Assembly: GCA_937880095.1 (NCBI GenBank)
Contig: CALFLK010000012.1
Coordinates: 1-64,000, forward strand
Length of the DNA: 64,000 bases
Direction: 5' to 3'
From: an uncultured Faecalibacterium sp.
GTDB lineage: Bacteria > Bacillota > Clostridia > Oscillospirales > Ruminococcaceae
In this document: positions 34,794 through 43,014 of the stretch, one piece after another
How the letters are laid out: the number at the start of each line of letters is the position of its first letter
Position numbering within the stretch: the first letter of the stretch is position 1
Position numbers and translations under genes: made by a program
Notes under the pieces: generated by a model
Database searches by the model: none
What the model was told of the DNA's origin: nothing
What the model saw: the letters and a program-made list of their open reading frames with translations, nothing else

Positions 34794-36029
34794 ATGTTTC
34801 ATGTACCCGAACTGTTGAGCCCGGCTGGCGATCTGGAGCGCCTGCGTTATGCAGTGTGCTACGGCGCTGATGCGGTTTACTGTGGTATGCCGGAGTTCGG
34901 CATGCGCTCTGCCCCCGCAAACTTTACCATCGAACAGCTGGCAGAGGGCGTTATTTTTGCCCACGCACGCGGCCGCAAGGTCTATTTGACGCTGAACACC
35001 TTGCCCACCAATGATGATCTGGATAAAATGCCGGAAGCTATCCGTCAGGCAGCTGCTGCCGGTGTGGACGCGTTTATCGTAGCCGATTTGGGCGTATTGT
35101 CCCTGTGCAAAAAGCTGGCACCGGAAGTGGAAGTACACCTGTCTACGCAGGTTGGTATCACCAACTATGGTGCAGCCCGTGCCGCTTATGAAATGGGTGC
35201 AAAGCGCGTGGTTCTGGCGCGCGAAATGTCTTTGAGCGAAATCGCTACCATCCGTGACAAAACCCCGCCGGAGTTGGAAATCGAGGCATTTGTGCATGGC
35301 GCAATGTGCGTCAGTTTTTCCGGTCGCTGCCTGCTGTCTACCTATATGACTGGTCGTGATTCCAACCGAGGTCAGTGCGCACAGCCCTGCCGCTGGAAGT
35401 ATCATCTGGTAGAGGAGCATCGCCCCAATCAGGCATTTGAAATTGGCGAAACGGACGAGGGCAGCTACATCCTGAATGCAGATGATATGTGCACTGCACC
35501 CTTTATCGATTTGATTTGCAAGGCGGGCGTAGACAGCCTGAAAATCGAGGGCCGTGCAAAGACCTTCTACTATGTGGCAAGTGTGACCGCAGCGTACCGT
35601 AAGGCACTGGATACCTTCTTGGCAAATCCCACCAGCGATGAGTTCCGCCTGCCGGATAGCGTCTATGAGGAGCTGAAGCGCACCAGCCATCGCCACTATT
35701 CGCCCGGTTTCTACATGGGCAAGGATAAGGCAATCCAGCACACGGATAACAACATCGGTTATATCCGTGAGTGGGACTTTATGGGCACTGTTGACCATTG
35801 GGAAAATGGCGTTGCACACTGCCAGCAGCGCGGCAAGTGGAGCCTGGGCGATACCATCGAGGCTTTGTTACCGGATGGCACGCAGGTACCCTTGAATCCC
35901 GCATGGATCAAGAATGAAGTCGGTGAGAATATCACCAGCACCCCCAATGCAATGCAGCTGTATACGATTCCCAGCGAAATCGAGCTGCCCCCCATGAGCC
36001 TGCTGCGTAAGAAGAACGCAAGCGTATAA
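34794..36029 (+). CDS. U32-family protein (TrhP/YegQ-like, tRNA hydroxylation or collagenase-like peptidase)
   Basis: The 411-residue protein starts PELLSPAGDLERLRYAVCYG, the family N terminus, and contains the U32 signature EAFVHGAMCVSFSGRCLLS (about residues 163-181) followed by RGQCAQPCRW. Relatives once called collagenases are now known to install 5-hydroxyuridine in tRNA (TrhP) or act in related prephenate-dependent modification; the three or four cysteines seen here fit an iron-sulphur or metal role. The proteolytic activity is doubtful. ATG 34794 was chosen with AGAGGAG upstream. It ends the operon. Confidence 0.9.
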   Translation: MFHVPELLSPAGDLERLRYAVCYGADAVYCGMPEFGMRSAPANFTIEQLAEGVIFAHARGRKVYLTLNTLPTNDDLDKMPEAIRQAAAAGVDAFIVADLGVLSLCKKLAPEVEVHLSTQVGITNYGAARAAYEMGAKRVVLAREMSLSEIATIRDKTPPELEIEAFVHGAMCVSFSGRCLLSTYMTGRDSNRGQCAQPCRWKYHLVEEHRPNQAFEIGETDEGSYILNADDMCTAPFIDLICKAGVDSLKIEGRAKTFYYVASVTAAYRKALDTFLANPTSDEFRLPDSVYEELKRTSHRHYSPGFYMGKDKAIQHTDNNIGYIREWDFMGTVDHWENGVAHCQQRGKWSLGDTIEALLPDGTQVPLNPAWIKNEVGENITSTPNAMQLYTIPSEIELPPMSLLRKKNASV

Positions 36030-36040
36030 AAGAACGGTTA

Positions 36041-36079
36041 AAAAGCAGCACACAGAATTTTCTGTGTGCTGCTTTTTTA
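36041..36079 (+). terminator. Terminator after the U32 gene
   Basis: AAAGCAGCACACAGA pairs with TCTGTGTGCTGCTTT, then T-run. Confidence 0.9.
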
Positions 36080-36094
36080 TTTTCAAATTTTTTA

Positions 36095-36123
36095 TTGACA
36101 AGGAAAGTTGTCATTTGTATAAT
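36095..36123 (+). promoter_or_regulatory. Perfect sigma-A promoter of the XRE/membrane-protein pair
   Basis: TTGACA (36095-36100) and TATAAT (36118-36123), spacer exactly 17. The -35 box is inside the first operator. Confidence 0.92.
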
Positions 36124-36167
36124 AATAGTGACAAGAATGGTTGTCAACATGAAAAGAAAAGTTGTCA
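36096..36167. promoter_or_regulatory. Array of three operator dyads, TGACAA-N6-TTGTCA type
   Basis: Exact dyads lie at 36096-36113 and 36129-36146, and a third with one mismatch (TGAAAA-N6-TTGTCA) at 36150-36167. Centres are 33 and 21 bases apart, near whole helical turns. They cover the -35 box, the transcription start and the leader, so the XRE protein encoded just downstream probably represses itself. Confidence 0.8.
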
Positions 36168-36185
36168 TAACAGGGGGGTGGCAAG

Positions 36186-36395
36186 ATGCCGCTAACAAAT
36201 CACTTGAAAGAGTATCGGGTCAAGCTGGGTGTCAATCAACAGCAGATGGGGCAACTGGTAGGAGTATCGCGCCAGACCATCAGTCAGATTGAACGAGGAG
36301 ATTATTCACCCTCGGTGACGCTGGCGTTGAAAATCGCAAAAACCTGTGATGTTACCGTAGAGGATATTTTTACATATGAGGAGGAAGAAGTATGA
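36186..36395 (+). CDS. Small XRE-family repressor
   Basis: The 69-residue protein is almost entirely a helix-turn-helix domain (residues 5-62): VNQQQMGQLVGVSRQTISQI covers the two helices, and VTVEDIFTYEEEEV ends it. This compact form (about 65-70 residues) is a frequent autoregulator paired with a membrane protein. GGGGGG precedes the ATG. The stop overlaps the next start by four bases. The three dyads upstream are the likely binding sites. Confidence 0.9.
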   Translation: MPLTNHLKEYRVKLGVNQQQMGQLVGVSRQTISQIERGDYSPSVTLALKIAKTCDVTVEDIFTYEEEEV

Positions 36396-37171
36396 AACAC
36401 AATACTGCTGAAATTCGCAAAGAAAATAAAAAAGCACTGCCCAAGTTCTTGCTGATTATGCTGCTCTGTGCCGTATTGGGCGGAATACTGGGCGGTGGCA
36501 TTTCCGTATTGAAAAATAACGGAGGGATTGAACGACTGCCGGAGATGTTGGCAGCGATTCTGACGAAAAGTATGTACTTTGGCACACCGGTATGCGGTAT
36601 TCTGATGCTGGTTCCCGCAGCTGTCATTTTGCATCAAGTAAAGAAAATGTTTATGGGCTGGGATGGCGAAGACGAAGCCTGTGTGGAGCGAATGGAATAT
36701 CTGCTGAACTGGCCGATGATTTTGAGTGGTCTGCTGATGCCGCTTGTATTTTTCTTTTTCAGCGCGGGTATGGTGTATGCGAATGGCGCAATGAATATTT
36801 TGCTTATACTAGGCGAAATGCTTGCAGGTCTGGTAGCTGTTATGCTGATGCAGCAAAAGACTGTGGACATGACGCGCATGCTGAACCCAGAAAAGAAGGG
36901 CAGCATCTACGATACGGATTTCCAGAAAAAATGGCTGGACAGCTGTGATGAAAATGAACAGCGCCAGATTGGAGAGGCAGCATATTTTTCTTTCAAAGCT
37001 GTAAATGTTACTTGCATGGCACTGTGGGCTATGTTGATTATGACACATACTGTTTTTCATACCGGTATCTTGCCGATGGCGCTTGTACTGGTGATTTGGG
37101 GCGTATTACAGGGCAGCTATTTTTACGCCTGCTTGAAGGTAAGCCGCAAGGAAAAGAAATCCATCCGCTGA
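36392..37171 (+). CDS. Membrane protein of the DUF3169 type
   Basis: The 259-residue product has six predicted membrane segments in three pairs (about residues 18-40, 60-80, 110-130, 134-153, 204-222 and 227-248). The central loop contains MLNPEKKGSIYDTDFQKKWL. The sequence and its XRE partner fit the DUF3169 family of uncharacterised Firmicutes membrane proteins. The start overlaps the repressor stop, so they are coupled. Such pairs are sometimes linked to stress or bacteriocin responses, but no function is shown here. Confidence 0.78.
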   Translation: MKHNTAEIRKENKKALPKFLLIMLLCAVLGGILGGGISVLKNNGGIERLPEMLAAILTKSMYFGTPVCGILMLVPAAVILHQVKKMFMGWDGEDEACVERMEYLLNWPMILSGLLMPLVFFFFSAGMVYANGAMNILLILGEMLAGLVAVMLMQQKTVDMTRMLNPEKKGSIYDTDFQKKWLDSCDENEQRQIGEAAYFSFKAVNVTCMALWAMLIMTHTVFHTGILPMALVLVIWGVLQGSYFYACLKVSRKEKKSIR

Positions 37172-37193
37172 GAACTGCAAAGGAGAGAACGCC

Positions 37194-37526
37194 GTGAATT
37201 CGTCGACCTATATCCTATTGTTTCTCTTGATTTTTCTTATTGTGCATGAGCAGCGCAACAAGGAATGGAACGTTGTAAAACATCGAAAAAATAAAGTAGA
37301 GGTGCAGAACATGGTTGAGTTGGCAAAATGCTTTGTCGGAAAAGAGTGTTTGATTTACTTGTTTGGTGGAAATCAGATCACAGGCGTAATTCAAGAAGTT
37401 TCCGACAGTGCTATTCTGGTAGAAAATAAGGGTATGACAGATGCAGTCAATCTGGAATTTGTGACGCGTATTCGGGAATATCCCCGCAAGAAAAACGGAA
37501 AGAAAAAAGCTTTGATTCTGGAGTGA
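37194..37526 (+). CDS. Small protein with N-terminal hydrophobic helix, unknown function
   Basis: The 110-residue product begins at GTG 37194 after AAAGGAGAG. Residues 4-20 form a hydrophobic helix (YILLFLLIFLIV); the rest is soluble, with ECLIYLFGGNQITGVIQEVS and VTRIREYPRKKNGKKK, which looks like a small beta barrel with a basic tail. A shorter product could begin at ATG 37311 (MVELAKCF), and this shorter form of about 71 residues looks like a complete domain. I do not recognise it. It follows the membrane gene by 22 bases. Confidence 0.65.
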   Translation: MNSSTYILLFLLIFLIVHEQRNKEWNVVKHRKNKVEVQNMVELAKCFVGKECLIYLFGGNQITGVIQEVSDSAILVENKGMTDAVNLEFVTRIREYPRKKNGKKKALILE

Positions 37527-37529
37527 CGG

Positions 37530-37565
37530 AAAAGGCGTGTATCGATTCTGATACACGCCTTTTCT
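37530..37565 (+). terminator. Terminator after the small-protein gene
   Basis: AAAAGGCGTGTATC pairs with GATACACGCCTTTT, then a T-rich tail. Confidence 0.9.
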
Positions 37566-37588
37566 TTATGCAATCTGTGAAAGCTGTG

Positions 37589-38368
37589 TTATGTATGGAC
37601 AATTTCAACAAGCCCAAGGACAAAAAGAAACAGAGCCATGATTGGCAGTGCAGTCCAGGCAATATAGCGCGATGCAATTTCAAAATCAGAGGGTTCGGCA
37701 TGCTCTGCATCGCGAATGCGGAAGGATAAATTCCGGCGGAACAATTTGTCTGCAAACAAAATAAAAAGTGCGGTCATTATGCAGATCAGTACACCGCCGA
37801 ATCATCCAATCCAGTTGCCCTTATGGGATAGCGGAGGATCATCCATCAAAGCAAGCAGGGTAGAAACAGATGGCTCCATAGAGTCGGTTTCGCTCTCGCT
37901 TGCATCCATATCCATTCCATGACCGGTCATTGCGGAAAAATCAAAATCTGCTAGGCTGCCGTCCTCGTTATAGAGCCAACGGTATTCTTCCAGCACCAGA
38001 ACACCGCCGCGAAAGAGAACTTTCTCTCCATTCCGAAGTTCTACACCAGTTATAAATTCTTCCTGTTCTTTGTCCTTTGGTATGGCGGTTGGGTCCTCCC
38101 GGGCGGTATAAGGACCATAGCTTTTATCGCCGTATTGAAACTCCACCGTCTTATCTGCAAACACGGTAAAGCGAGTTGGCTTACCCTGTAGTTTGCCAGA
38201 ATAGACGACGCTGTCATTTTCCTGATGGGGGACGAGAATAGAGTCTTTGTATGCAAAGCCCTCACGAGCAATGGTGATGGGATAGAGTATGGTAAATATC
38301 AGCACCATGATTGTGATAAAAAGCAAGACTGCCTTTTGATATCGGTTCAAGGATTTGATTTTTTCCAT
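37589..38368 (-). pseudogene. Two-pass membrane protein interrupted by an in-frame TGA
   Basis: Reading from ATG 38368 gives an N-terminal membrane helix (about residues 12-34), an extracytoplasmic domain with VYSGKLQGKPTRFTVFADK and EFQYGDKSYGPYTARED, and then TGA at 37802-37804 after HKGNWIG. The same frame goes on for 71 codons with FGGVLICIMTALFILFADKL, a second and third membrane helix and a normal stop at 37589. Sequence on both sides of the TGA reads as one protein, and the codon sits where TGG (Trp) would suit. So either a recent nonsense mutation or a sequence error has cut a 259-residue protein to 188. GGAGG precedes the ATG. Function unknown. Confidence 0.75.
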
Positions 38369-38465
38369 AAGGACACCTCCATTGTGGAAAAGTAAGTTGT
38401 GATTCTATCTGCATTGTAATACATGTGAGCAGGGAAAACAATGCGGCTTTTCCATGGAAGGTTAA

Positions 38466-38512
38466 AAAAAGAATCCGGCACAGTCCTTTGTAAGGGCTGC
38501 GCCGGATTTTAC
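38466..38512 (-). terminator. Terminator of the helicase operon
   Basis: On the minus strand AAAATCCGGCGCAG pairs with CTGTGCCGGATT and ends in a T-run. Confidence 0.85.
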
Positions 38513-38550
38513 AGAAAAGCTTTATATGAGAAAATCAAAAGCGGACCGTT

Positions 38551-41058
38551 TTATTTGTGCCAAAAGGCGTGCAATGCAGATTGCAAGGCAGGAATGTCAT
38601 AACAGGTTTGCAGATGTGCCCAGTGAGGTGGCATCAGACGGCGATATTCTTCCTGCGTGAAGCGGTCATCAATCAAAAGGACTACGCCTTTATCCTGCGG
38701 GGTGCGAATCACACGCCCGGCGGCTTGCAATACTTTATTCATGCCGGGATAACGGTACGCATAATCAAAACCACAACCACCGTTTTCCGGTTCGTCGTAA
38801 TACTGCCGCAAAATATCCTGACGAGGATTCACTTGGGGCAGTCCCACACCGACCACGGCGCAGCCAATCAACCGGTCGCCGGCAAGGTCAATGCCTTCCC
38901 CGAAGACGCCGCCCATTACGCAGAAGCCCAAAAGCGTCTGCTCGTTTTCAGCGGAAAAACGTGCAAGAAAATCCGCACGAGCGGTTTCATCTAAACCGCT
39001 TTCCTGGGCTAAAATAGGAATCTGCGGGTATCGGTCTGTAAATACCTGCTGTACCTGCTTCAGATAGGCATAACTGGGGAAGAACGCCAGGTAATTTCCC
39101 TGCTTTTCCTGTACCATAGCGGCAAGCGCATCCGCAATGGGATGCAGGCTGTTTTCCCGATCCCGATAGCGTGTAGAGATATTGCCCAGACAGTACAGCC
39201 CCAGATGTTCCGGCGCAAAGGGACTTTGTAAAGCAACTGCGGAAGCATCCGGGCAGCCCAGCACCGTTTTATAATAGCTGGGTGGCGCAATGGTGGCGCT
39301 GAAGAATACAGCGGAGCGACCACGGCTCAAACTTTTTTCCACAAAGGCGGATGGGTCCAGACAAAGCAAATCGATTTCCAGTTCGCTGGCATGCACCGTC
39401 CACTGGGTTACATAATGGGTGTCGTACTGTTCCGCCACCCGCAGAAAGGCGCGCAGCGAAAAATATAACTGCAAAATGGTTTCGTGAGCAGGACCATCTT
39501 TGTGGTCCTCCAGCCAGTGCTGTGCAGGGGATAAAACCTTTTGCAGCGGCGCACAAAAACGGGGCGGCAAATCTTTGTAATAGCGTGTGGAACCGGATTG
39601 ATATAGAGGCTCCTGTTTGCCAAACAAACTGCCGTTTTCAGGAATGGCATCGGACAAATCTTCATCGGTATCGAAAGTTTGCTGTCCAAACAGGCTGGTT
39701 TGTACACTATTTTCCGCCACATTGAAATCGTCTGCATCTTCTGTGGACAATGCCTTGCGGAACTGCAGCAGGAAATCATTGGCTTGTCCCAGTGCAGTTT
39801 TCAAACTGCTTTTGCCTTTTCCCAGCGCACGACGCGCTTCCAGCAGCTGGCTTTTGGAAAAGGATGCAGAATGCATCGCACGGGCACGGCTGGGCAGGTT
39901 ATGCGCTTCATCAATCAGAAACAGCCAGTCACCCTTTGCGTCAAAGAAACGCTGCAAATGCACCACCGGGTCAAACAAATAGTTGTAATCTCCGATAATC
40001 ACATCACACCATTCCGAAAGGGAAAGCTGCATTTCAAATGGGCAGACCTGATGCTTCTTTGCGAACGCAGAAAGTGCATCTTGTGACAGAACCACATCCT
40101 GCGAAAGAATATCTTCCATAGCGGGCAGGATACGGTCAAAATATCCTTTTGCGTATGGGCAGCGTTCCGGTAAACATTCGGGACGTCCCTCGTCATTGGG
40201 ACACAGACAGACCTTGTCTTTAGCAGTTAGGGTAATGGCACGCAGCACCAGATTTGGATTGGTTTGCCGTAGGTGTGCAACGGCTTCTTCTGCGGCAGTG
40301 CGCACGGTCGAGCGGGCGGTCAGGTAGAAAATCTTTTCGCCGCAGCCCTCGCCCATGCTTTTCAAAGCAGGGAACAGGGTACTCATTGTTTTGCCGATGC
40401 CGGTAGGAGCCTGACAAAAAAGTCGACCGTCCGGTTCTTTGCAAGTGCGATAAACGGCACCGGACATGGCGTGCTGACCCTTGCGCCATTCGGCAAAAGG
40501 AAAGCGCAAAGCTGTCAGAGTGGCAGTACACTGCTGGGTGTGTTCCTGCTGACGTTTTGCCCAAGGGGTGTACTGTAATAAAAGGTCCTGATAAAAAGTT
40601 TGCAGCTGTTCCAATGTGAAGTGCCGCACAAAACGAATGATACGGTCTTCGTCCATTTGATAGTAGGTAAGCTGAACCGAAAGCGTATCCAAATGCTGCT
40701 GGCTGCCATAAATTGCAGCATACACCATGCCCTGCGCCCAGTGACATGGGTTCATATCCTCCACAATGGATGCACAGGGAACCGTAGTGGTTTTGATTTC
40801 GTCGATGGTTACAGTGCCGCTTTCGTCAGTAAAAATGCCGTCGGCACGACCTTCGATTTGATAGGCAATACCATCCACTGTTTGCTCATCCACAAGGGAA
40901 ACTTCGGCTTCGTAGCCTTCCCCGGCGGCTTTTTGCAAACGGCGATGAATACGCGCTCCCTCCAGCGCACGGTCGAATCCCACAGCACGACTGTCGATAC
41001 TGCCGCGCTGTAATAAAAATTCGACCAATGCCCGAACAGAAAGTCGGATTTCTGCCAT
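38551..41058 (-). CDS. Rad3/DinG-type DNA helicase with iron-sulphur cluster and N-terminal nuclease-like domain
   Basis: The 835-residue superfamily 2 helicase has an N-terminal PD-(D/E)XK-like segment (about residues 30-110, ending TIDEIKTTTVP), then Walker A QAPTGIGKTMSTL near 217, an XPD-type cysteine set (CLCPNDEGRPECLPERC, four cysteines near 287-303), the DEAH box LIDEAHNLPSRAR near 388, and motif VI VIRTPQDKG near 785. Members unwind DNA 5' to 3' and act in repair. The nuclease-like core is short and may be structural. AGGAG precedes the ATG. It probably shares a transcript with the ATPase and UDG genes upstream. Confidence 0.9.
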   Translation of the reverse strand: MAEIRLSVRALVEFLLQRGSIDSRAVGFDRALEGARIHRRLQKAAGEGYEAEVSLVDEQTVDGIAYQIEGRADGIFTDESGTVTIDEIKTTTVPCASIVEDMNPCHWAQGMVYAAIYGSQQHLDTLSVQLTYYQMDEDRIIRFVRHFTLEQLQTFYQDLLLQYTPWAKRQQEHTQQCTATLTALRFPFAEWRKGQHAMSGAVYRTCKEPDGRLFCQAPTGIGKTMSTLFPALKSMGEGCGEKIFYLTARSTVRTAAEEAVAHLRQTNPNLVLRAITLTAKDKVCLCPNDEGRPECLPERCPYAKGYFDRILPAMEDILSQDVVLSQDALSAFAKKHQVCPFEMQLSLSEWCDVIIGDYNYLFDPVVHLQRFFDAKGDWLFLIDEAHNLPSRARAMHSASFSKSQLLEARRALGKGKSSLKTALGQANDFLLQFRKALSTEDADDFNVAENSVQTSLFGQQTFDTDEDLSDAIPENGSLFGKQEPLYQSGSTRYYKDLPPRFCAPLQKVLSPAQHWLEDHKDGPAHETILQLYFSLRAFLRVAEQYDTHYVTQWTVHASELEIDLLCLDPSAFVEKSLSRGRSAVFFSATIAPPSYYKTVLGCPDASAVALQSPFAPEHLGLYCLGNISTRYRDRENSLHPIADALAAMVQEKQGNYLAFFPSYAYLKQVQQVFTDRYPQIPILAQESGLDETARADFLARFSAENEQTLLGFCVMGGVFGEGIDLAGDRLIGCAVVGVGLPQVNPRQDILRQYYDEPENGGCGFDYAYRYPGMNKVLQAAGRVIRTPQDKGVVLLIDDRFTQEEYRRLMPPHWAHLQTCYDIPALQSALHAFWHK

Positions 41059-41099
41059 GGGGGACGCTCCTTTCTTTGCAACATCTTGCAGGGTGTTTT

Positions 41100-42188
41100 T
41101 TATGCCTTGGGTGGAATCTCCAGCCCAAGCAGCGCAGCACAGTGCGCAGCCTGTTTGTCAACAGCGGAAAAATCGACGGAAGGCGCATAGCAGGCTTCCA
41201 GTGCATTGTGGCAGACTCGTGCTTGTGCCATCAGTTCGATTGCCTGATTCAAAAAACTGTCAGCAGCCTTTTGATTGAAGTGCAGCCGTGTGCGGGAATT
41301 ATGCAGATGAATCCGATCCGTAAAGCGGCTGCAATGAATATTCTTTTGCCCGGCAAATTTGCAGGTGTGCCAGGGGTTGCTGGTCAGAAATGCCAGACCC
41401 AGCCCCGGCAGAATCAGATGATCGATTTTATCCTCTGGGTGCAAAGCACAGCGGCAAGTGATGACCTGACAACCTCGCGCAAGTGCTTCGCTGCGCAGAA
41501 GATCCATAGCAAGCCGGGACGCTGCCCCGTAGGTATCATGGAAAACATAAATCTGGTCCGCCAGGGCGGGGATGGTATCCCGATAAAAAATCATACCCTG
41601 TGGTGTAATGCCGCTCAAAAAGCGTACTTGCTCCTGACCGGGTGTGCGCATTTTAGGCAGCAGTCGATTGGCAAGCCCATGAACATATTGGCGTACCTTG
41701 GCAAAGTCGGTACACCCGGCGGCAGTGCGGCGGCTGTCCATTAAAATGCTGCTGGCAGATGCCACATATCGTGTGGCGTGCTGACGCAGTAGTTTTCCCT
41801 GTACGATATTTTCCTGAATCACAGCACGCTGTGGACGCAGCTGATCGGGATTCAGGGTATCATATAAAGAAATAACGGTTTCCTCTACACCGGGAGCCAG
41901 CGGCTCCAGTGCGTGTGGTGGAGTGGCATCCAAAACGGCAGCTTGCTGGCGGCAGAAAATAACGCCATCCAGACTGTCCGGATCGCTAGAACAGTGAATA
42001 TACTGCAGCGGTTCCTGTGCCTGACTGGCAAGCCGGCGCATCAGGGTGGATTTGCCGCATCCGGGACCGGCTTTCAGCAGATACAGGTGCAGCCCCTCCT
42101 GTGGACCCAGCTGATCGAAATAGCCGTGGAATCCGGATGCAGTGGTGGTAGCAAGAAAAAAGTCAATGGTGGAAGATTTCTTTTCCAT
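41100..42188 (-). CDS. P-loop ATPase of unknown function
   Basis: The 362-residue protein has a Walker A motif LKAGPGCGKSTLM (about residues 38-50) near the N terminus and, unusually, a second similar half later (residues 190-300) lacking a P-loop. It resembles the uncharacterised clostridial ATPase group often indexed as PRK06851, whose members are about this length. The opening FFLATTTASGFHGYFDQL is typical of that group. GCGAGGTG precedes the ATG. It lies between the helicase and UDG genes on the same strand, which would fit a DNA-related or sporulation role, but nothing proves it. Confidence 0.7.
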   Translation of the reverse strand: MEKKSSTIDFFLATTTASGFHGYFDQLGPQEGLHLYLLKAGPGCGKSTLMRRLASQAQEPLQYIHCSSDPDSLDGVIFCRQQAAVLDATPPHALEPLAPGVEETVISLYDTLNPDQLRPQRAVIQENIVQGKLLRQHATRYVASASSILMDSRRTAAGCTDFAKVRQYVHGLANRLLPKMRTPGQEQVRFLSGITPQGMIFYRDTIPALADQIYVFHDTYGAASRLAMDLLRSEALARGCQVITCRCALHPEDKIDHLILPGLGLAFLTSNPWHTCKFAGQKNIHCSRFTDRIHLHNSRTRLHFNQKAADSFLNQAIELMAQARVCHNALEACYAPSVDFSAVDKQAAHCAALLGLEIPPKA

Positions 42189-42250
42189 GTAAAAACACCT
42201 CGCTTTTGCCTATCCTATGCAAAAAGCGGGGTGTATGATACGATTTTCTC

Positions 42251-42808
42251 TTAAAGACCCAGTTCCTCGATTTTTTCCCGCAAGGCAACAAAGTCCCCGA
42301 AGGCGTCTGCCTTGGCGGCAGGGTTGCGCAAAAGAGCAGCCGGATGCCAAGTTGCCATAAACAGGGTATCTCCCTTTTGAATGAACTGACCATGTTCCTT
42401 TGTGACGGAGAAATCTGGGCGAATCAAGGTCTGTGCTGCGACACGACCCAGACAGACAATGATTTTCGGCTGTAAACAGCGGAACTGCTCCCGCAGCCAA
42501 GGAATGCAAGCCTGACGTTCTTCCGGCAGAGGATCACGGTTCTGGGGTGGGCGGCACTTGACGATATTGCCGATATAGCAGTTGGTGTTCCGGTCCAAAT
42601 CCATGGCGAACAGGTATTTATCCAACAGCTGACCGCTGCGGCCTACAAAAGGCTGCCCTTGTTCGTCCTCCTGCTGACCGGGACCTTCCCCGACAAACAG
42701 AACTTTCGGGTGAGGGCTGCCCAGACCAAATACAACGTGTGTGCGGGTTTCGCACAAGCTGCAGCGTTGACATTGCAGGCACTCTTTTTCCAAAGTAGTT
42801 AAATCCAT
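42251..42808 (-). CDS. Uracil-DNA glycosylase, family 4/5 (iron-sulphur type)
   Basis: The 185-residue enzyme removes uracil from DNA. Motif A GEGPGQQEDEQGQPFVG (about residues 40-56) and motif B MATWHPAALLRN near 152 are present, and cysteines in CLQCQRCSLC plus later ones bind a 4Fe-4S cluster. ATG 42808 follows AGGAGG by seven bases. It heads a probable minus-strand operon with the ATPase and Rad3-type helicase genes, making a small repair group. Confidence 0.9.
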   Translation of the reverse strand: MDLTTLEKECLQCQRCSLCETRTHVVFGLGSPHPKVLFVGEGPGQQEDEQGQPFVGRSGQLLDKYLFAMDLDRNTNCYIGNIVKCRPPQNRDPLPEERQACIPWLREQFRCLQPKIIVCLGRVAAQTLIRPDFSVTKEHGQFIQKGDTLFMATWHPAALLRNPAAKADAFGDFVALREKIEELGL

Positions 42809-42910
42809 GGGCAATCCTCCTTTTTATAATTATTATTGTACCACGGCAGCAGGATTCTGTCAGCAAATGCGTAAAAGTTCCGTAAAAGGTCAAAAAGCAC
42901 AAAAAATGCC

Positions 42911-42938
42911 TTGCTTTTTTGCACATTCGTGATAAACT
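42911..42938 (+). promoter_or_regulatory. Promoter of pta
   Basis: TTGCTT (42911-42916) and TAAACT (42933-42938), spacer 16, about 75 bases before pta. Confidence 0.55.
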
Positions 42939-43014
42939 TAAAATTGAGTGTTATGTTTCAGGCGAGGACGGCGTTCCCCGCTGATTCAAAAATAAAATTT
43001 GGAGGTAATCAAAA

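Noticed and set aside
36200..36395. Toxin-antitoxin pair with the following gene
   Set aside because: The partner is a six-helix 259-residue membrane protein, not a toxin-like small protein.
37802..37804. Selenocysteine at the in-frame TGA
   Set aside because: The expected residue is Trp, not Cys, no redox motif surrounds it, and no selenocysteine-type hairpin was noticed downstream.
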